NCBI RefSeq assembly: GCF_011764545.1
Contig: NZ_AP022870.1
Span: 7,012,001-7,076,000, forward strand
Source: Phytohabitans flavus
GTDB lineage: Bacteria > Actinomycetota > Actinomycetes > Mycobacteriales > Micromonosporaceae
Direction: 5' to 3'
DNA: 64,000 nucleotides
In this document: piece after piece, positions 60,484 to 64,000 of the stretch
Numbering within the stretch: the stretch's first letter is position 1
Layout of the letters: every line of letters starts with the position of its first letter
Notes under the pieces: model-generated
What the model saw: the letters and a program-made list of their open reading frames with translations, nothing else
The model's database searches: none
What the model was told of the DNA's origin: nothing
Translations under genes and position numbers: made by a program

Positions 60484-61766
60484 CTACGAGGCGGCGCTCC
60501 GGACGTACGACACGCAGTCGTCCTGCAAGGACTGCCAGGACTCGCCGAAGACAGCGGTGGACGCCTCGTCCGGCGACTTCCGCTCGTGCACGACCGCCTT
60601 GAAGAAGTCCAACATCGTCTGCTCACCGAAGCGGTCGACAAGGTGCCGCACAGCCAGATAGCCGACCCCGTACGCGGCGCTGACCTGCCAGTCCGTGGCC
60701 CGCTCGCCCGGCTCGGCGGCGCTCAGCGGTCCCTTCCACCCGCCGGAGACGAGCCGCCGCACGTCGCCCAGGCTCTCGTACCGGCTGACCGGCCGCCCGC
60801 CCGCCGCGGCGAGGTCGGCCACACCCTCGACAAGCCACCAGTTGTCGCCGGTGCGGTAGCCGCCACTCGGCAGCGAGGCGGCATGCGTCATCTCGTGCCG
60901 GAGCAGGTCGTCGAGCACGCTGCTGTGCAGGTCCTTGCCGTTGAGCACGACGTCGAAGTGGCCACCCCCGACCGGTACCGCGTATCCGGCGGTCCACTCC
61001 GGCCGGTCACCGCCATACCAGCGGCCCCACTCCGCCTCTCCGGCGTAGAAGATCTGGTAGTGCCGGGGCGGCGTGCCGTCCACCGCGTACCGGTCGGCGA
61101 CCTCGGCCGCCCGCTCGGCCTCGCGCAGCACCTCGGCCAGGCGCCCCTTCTGCTTCGCCGTCGTGGCGACCACCGCCCGCCGGCCCACCGCCACGACGAG
61201 GTCGCTGGCCTCCCATGGCCGCGGGCCGTCCTGCGCGGAGGGTGATGGCGCCAACGCCACCATGCGCGGCACGCCGGCGCGCTCCACCCAGGTCGTCTCG
61301 ATCGACACGGGACCCGTAATGCAGCCGGGGTCGACGAAGCAGTGCTGGTACGTCACCGCGACCCGCCACCGCGCCCCGACACGTTCCGGGATGTCGGTGA
61401 TCCGTACCTGCCACGCCCTGACCTTCAGTGCGCGGAGCGACCGGAACTGCCGGCGCAGCGCGCCCAGCGCCGCCGACTTCGGCTCAGCCACCGCGAGGAA
61501 GCCCCGCTCGTCGCCGCGAAGCAGCGCCCCGCCTGCTGGGTCAGCACCTCGGCGATCCGCTCGCGCAGCCAGAGCTGGCTCACCTGCTCCGGGTCACCCG
61601 GCTTGGGGCTGTGGATCGGGATCGGGCTGGCGTTGGCCGCCGCGCCCGGACCGGAATCGCGGAAGGTCACGATCACGACGGCCGGCACGCCACAGGAAAG
61701 CAACGCTGCGAGCACACCCAGGAACACCCAGAGTGGCCAGCGGCGCGATCTAGGTGCCTCCGTCAC
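60484..61766 (-). CDS. Membrane-anchored gluzincin-like metallopeptidase, one frameshift
   Basis: GTG 61766 starts a short basic segment with one membrane helix (PLWVFLGVLAALLSCGVPAV). The two frames join at AEVLTQQAG if C4 at 61527-61530 is C5 (QAGALLRGDERGFLAVAEPK). The zinc motif is HEMTH in LLRHEMTHAASLPSG, with a downstream Glu in NWWLVEGVADLAAAGG. This gluzincin pattern (HExxH plus WLxEG) suggests an extracytoplasmic peptidase. It is the first gene of the efflux operon. The substrate is unknown. Confidence 0.78.
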
Positions 61767-61784
61767 GAGCGGAGACTAACTGAG

Positions 61785-61855
61785 GGCCGTCTGGCGGTGC
61801 GGCCAGCGTCGTGTGTTTATCCCTGAGCCCAATGGTTCGCTCGCAAGCTCGCTCA
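61785..61855 (-). repeat. Family C repeat starting at the proline dehydrogenase stop
   Basis: On the minus strand it begins GTGAGCGAGCTTGCGAGCG, containing the TGA stop of the proline dehydrogenase gene. It ends 19 bp before the metallopeptidase GTG. It matches the copies at 14239-14311 and 38739-38800. Confidence 0.7.
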
Positions 61856-62776
61856 CGCACCCTTTGCGCGCAGCGCCCTGAGGAAGAAGGCCATGTTCGC
61901 GGGCCGTTCGGCCAGGCGGCGCATGAGGTACGGGTACCACTGCGTGCCGTAGGGGACATAGACACGCACCGTGTACCCCTCGGCCGCCAAGCGAGCCTGC
62001 TCCTCCGGGCGTACGCCATACAGCAGCTGGAACTCGAACTCGTCCGGCGAGCGGTCGAACCACCGGGCCCGGTCCTCGCCGATCGCGATCAGGCGCGGGT
62101 CGTGGGTGGCCAGCATCGGGTACCCGTCGCCGGACATAAGGATGTTGAGGCAGCGCACGTACGACTTGTCGACGTCCAGAGTGGACTGGTACGCCACCGA
62201 CTCGGGCTCCTTGTACGCCCCCTTGCACAGCCGCACCCGTGAGCCCGCGGTCGCCAGCTCCCGGCAGTCCGCCTCGGTCCGCCGCAGGTACGCCTGGAGC
62301 ACCGCGCCCGTGGTCGGGAAGTCGGTCCGCAGCTTGGTCAGGATGTCCAGGGTCGAGTCGGTGGTGGTGTGGTCCTCGGCGTCCAACGTGACAGTGGTGC
62401 CCGCCTCGGAGGCGGCCACGCAGATCGCCCGCGCCCCGTCGTACGCCAACTGCTCGTCGAACTTCTGCCCCAGCGCGGAGAGCTTGACGCTCACCTCGGC
62501 GGCCGGGGTCATCCCGGCACCCCGGAGGCTGGCCAGCAACGACACGTACGCATCCCGGGTGGCGACCGCCTGCTCAGCTGTCTCGGTGTCCTCACCCAGC
62601 ACGTCGAGGCTCACCGCGAGGCCGTTGGCGACCAGCTCACCGGTCGCCCGTAGCGCGTCGTCCGGGGACGTACCGGCGACGAACCGCCGCACCACACCAC
62701 GCGTGAGCGGGGCGGTTTCGACGAGCCGCTCCATCCGGGTTGACCGGGAGGCGGCGAGGATGACCGATCGCAGCAT
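61853..62776 (-). CDS. Proline dehydrogenase (monofunctional, FAD)
   Basis: The 307-residue protein has the PRODH barrel motifs EVSVKLSALGQKFDE, TVTLDAEDHTT, RVRLCKGAYKEPE, PMLATHDPRLI and the final YGTQWYPYLMRRLAERPAN. It oxidises proline to pyrroline-5-carboxylate with FAD in the proline catabolic path; the P5C dehydrogenase partner is not in the window. ATG 62776 is the start. The divergent CGNR gene begins 95 bp away and might regulate it. Confidence 0.93.
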   Translation of the reverse strand: MLRSVILAASRSTRMERLVETAPLTRGVVRRFVAGTSPDDALRATGELVANGLAVSLDVLGEDTETAEQAVATRDAYVSLLASLRGAGMTPAAEVSVKLSALGQKFDEQLAYDGARAICVAASEAGTTVTLDAEDHTTTDSTLDILTKLRTDFPTTGAVLQAYLRRTEADCRELATAGSRVRLCKGAYKEPESVAYQSTLDVDKSYVRCLNILMSGDGYPMLATHDPRLIAIGEDRARWFDRSPDEFEFQLLYGVRPEEQARLAAEGYTVRVYVPYGTQWYPYLMRRLAERPANMAFFLRALRAKGA

Positions 62777-62871
62777 GAGGCGAGCGTAACGCCCGCCTCC
62801 CGGAGTGGAACGGTTACCGTCCGCACCGTCGCGACGCGCCATTGAGGCCCCCCGTCGTCTACGGTTGTCGG

Positions 62872-63408
62872 GTGAACTTCGACGCGTATGCCAGGACCGC
62901 CGTTGACCTTGTCAACGCGTCGCTGGACGACCTCGACGGCCTCCGGGGCCTCTTCGGCGAAGAGAATTCCTGGATGGGCGGCGAGGTTGTCGAGCGCGAC
63001 CTGGCCATCTTCCGCCGGGCGCAGAAGCGCCTGCGAGATGTCTTCGAGTTCGGCACCACCTGCCGCGACACCGAGGCTGTCGCCGAGCTCAACGCGCTGC
63101 TGGAGGCCTTCCCCGTCCAGCCGCGGATCTCCGGTCACGACGCCAGTGACTGGCACATGCACGTGACCAGCCGGGGCGCCTCAGTCAGCGCCGAGTTCCT
63201 CGCGGGCGCCGTCTGGGGCCTGGCCGTCTGGCTGTGTGAGTACGGCAGCGCCCGCTTCGGCGTCTGCGCCGACGAGCGCTGCGGCAACGTCTACCTGGAC
63301 ACCTCGTCCAACAACTGCCGGCGGTTCTGCTCGGAGCGGTGCGCCACCCGCTCCCACGTGGCCGCCCACCGCGCCCGTAAGAAGGAGAAGCTGCTTACCG
63401 CGGTGTGA
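62872..63408 (+). CDS. CGNR zinc-finger transcriptional regulator (DUF1470 type)
   Basis: The 178-residue protein has the DUF1470 N-terminal domain (TAVDLVNASLDDLDGLRGL, FRRAQKRLRDVFEFG). The C-terminal CGNR zinc finger is FGVCADERCGNVYLDTSSNN with RRFCSERCATRSHVAAHRA (four Cys). GTG 62872 follows TACGGT (62860-62865) by 6 bases, a leaderless pattern. It probably regulates the divergent proline dehydrogenase, or a distant target. Confidence 0.92.
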   Translation: MNFDAYARTAVDLVNASLDDLDGLRGLFGEENSWMGGEVVERDLAIFRRAQKRLRDVFEFGTTCRDTEAVAELNALLEAFPVQPRISGHDASDWHMHVTSRGASVSAEFLAGAVWGLAVWLCEYGSARFGVCADERCGNVYLDTSSNNCRRFCSERCATRSHVAAHRARKKEKLLTAV

Positions 63409-64000
63409 CAGGCGTCGGTGTGGCGAGGTGCTGCCGCGCGAACGCCAAGGACTCACGCAGGTCGGCCTCGCGGACCGCGCGGCTGCTCGCCTTGCGCGTG
63501 GCCACCTCGATCGCCACCGAGCCGGTAAACCCGCGCCCTGCCAGCGACGCCAGCAGCTCGCCGCAGGGCTGATTGCCACGCCCGGGCACCAGGTGCTCGT
63601 CGCGCCCCTCGCCTGTGCCGTCGCCCAGGTGCACGTGGGCGAGGTGGGAGCCCATCGTGTCGGCCATGGCCAGCGGATCTGAGCGCGAGGCCGCGCAGTG
63701 CGAAAGATCCAGCGTATACGCGTCGTAGCCGGTCGCGGTGGGATCCCAACCCGGGACATACGGCACGAACTCCCGGCCAGCCATCCGCACCGGGTACATG
63801 TTTTCGACCGCGAACGTCACATCCGGGTGCTTTTCGGCCAATCGGGTCAATCCTTCACCGAAGGTACGAGCGTAGTCACGCTGCCACGTGAACGGCGGGT
63901 GGATGACCACGGTCGGCGCCCCCAGGGACTCGGCGAGCACCGCCGCGCGGCGCAACCGCTCCCACGGATCAGAGCTCCACACCCGCTGGGTGACCAGGAG
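63395..64000 (-). CDS. Sugar phosphate isomerase/epimerase (TIM barrel), truncated by the window edge
   Basis: The visible C-terminal ~200 residues have TIM-barrel AP-endonuclease-2-like motifs: VVIHPPFTWQRDYAR, VTFAVENMYPV with the metal Glu, LDLSHCAAS with the His, and AHVHLGDGTGEGRDEHLVPG. The frame is open to base 64000, so the start lies outside. Its 3' end overlaps the CGNR gene by 14 bp. The substrate (xylose, inositol or other sugar) cannot be told. Confidence 0.85.
   Translation of the reverse strand, partial: LLVTQRVWSSDPWERLRRAAVLAESLGAPTVVIHPPFTWQRDYARTFGEGLTRLAEKHPDVTFAVENMYPVRMAGREFVPYVPGWDPTATGYDAYTLDLSHCAASRSDPLAMADTMGSHLAHVHLGDGTGEGRDEHLVPGRGNQPCGELLASLAGRGFTGSVAIEVATRKASSRAVREADLRESLAFARQHLATPTPVTPR

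Overview
The window comes from the chromosome of a high-GC filamentous actinobacterium, most likely a member of Micromonosporaceae. The evidence is the uniformly high GC, many GTG starts, a BldN-type sigma factor followed by a DUF5667 (RsbN-like) gene, the rex-hemA-hemC-hemD-hemB order, the DUF3117 and bS22 small genes, and a FolP2/DivIVA/Tag block. There is no phage, plasmid, CRISPR array, rRNA or tRNA. Most genes are housekeeping or conserved hypothetical.

Layout. 0-12 kb holds mixed small genes: the tail of a radical SAM protein, a CoA-binding protein, DUF4190 and Excalibur membrane proteins, a CitE-like lyase, a DMT transporter, two small enzymes, PhzF, and an MgtE-N/CBS protein overlapping a DUF1003 gene. 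12-18 kb holds Mrp, TatB, an HtrA protease, an O-methyltransferase, leucyl aminopeptidase and DUF3117. 18-23.4 kb holds PaaX and an enoyl-CoA hydratase, then a minus-strand operon (DivIVA-like, SRPBCC, tag, an unknown) divergent from a FolP2-type gene. 23.4-27 kb holds a lone nuoA divergent from korAB. 27-38.6 kb holds secreted and envelope proteins (YngK-like glycosidase, phospholipase A2, lytic transglycosylase, a large extracellular nuclease) plus a cyclase/STAND ATPase regulator.

38.9-57 kb resembles, as recalled, the M. tuberculosis Rv0500A-Rv0512 neighbourhood: rex-hemA-hemC-cobA/hemD-hemB in one overlapping operon with a Rex operator upstream; a two-component system; HAD, glutaredoxin and acyl-CoA ligase genes; the BldN sigma factor and its DUF5667 partner; an HAD-IB phosphatase; and an acyltransferase/epimerase/bS22/HTH operon. 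57-64 kb holds a MacAB-like efflux operon headed by a gluzincin-type metallopeptidase, then proline dehydrogenase, a CGNR zinc-finger regulator and part of a sugar isomerase.

Two features cut across the window. First, at least 17 one-base frameshifts break 12 otherwise intact genes. Nearly all are one missing base in a short G or C run, so I read them as assembly errors and annotate these genes as single CDSs. Second, three families of small non-coding repeats recur: a CTAG-flanked MITE, a 283-bp long-TIR element, and a GTGAGCGAGC repeat that begins at stop codons. I did not find a clearly new multi-gene system. The best leads are the repeat families, the 46-codon ORF coupled to bldN, the ATC-start methyltransferase and the leaderless promoter set.
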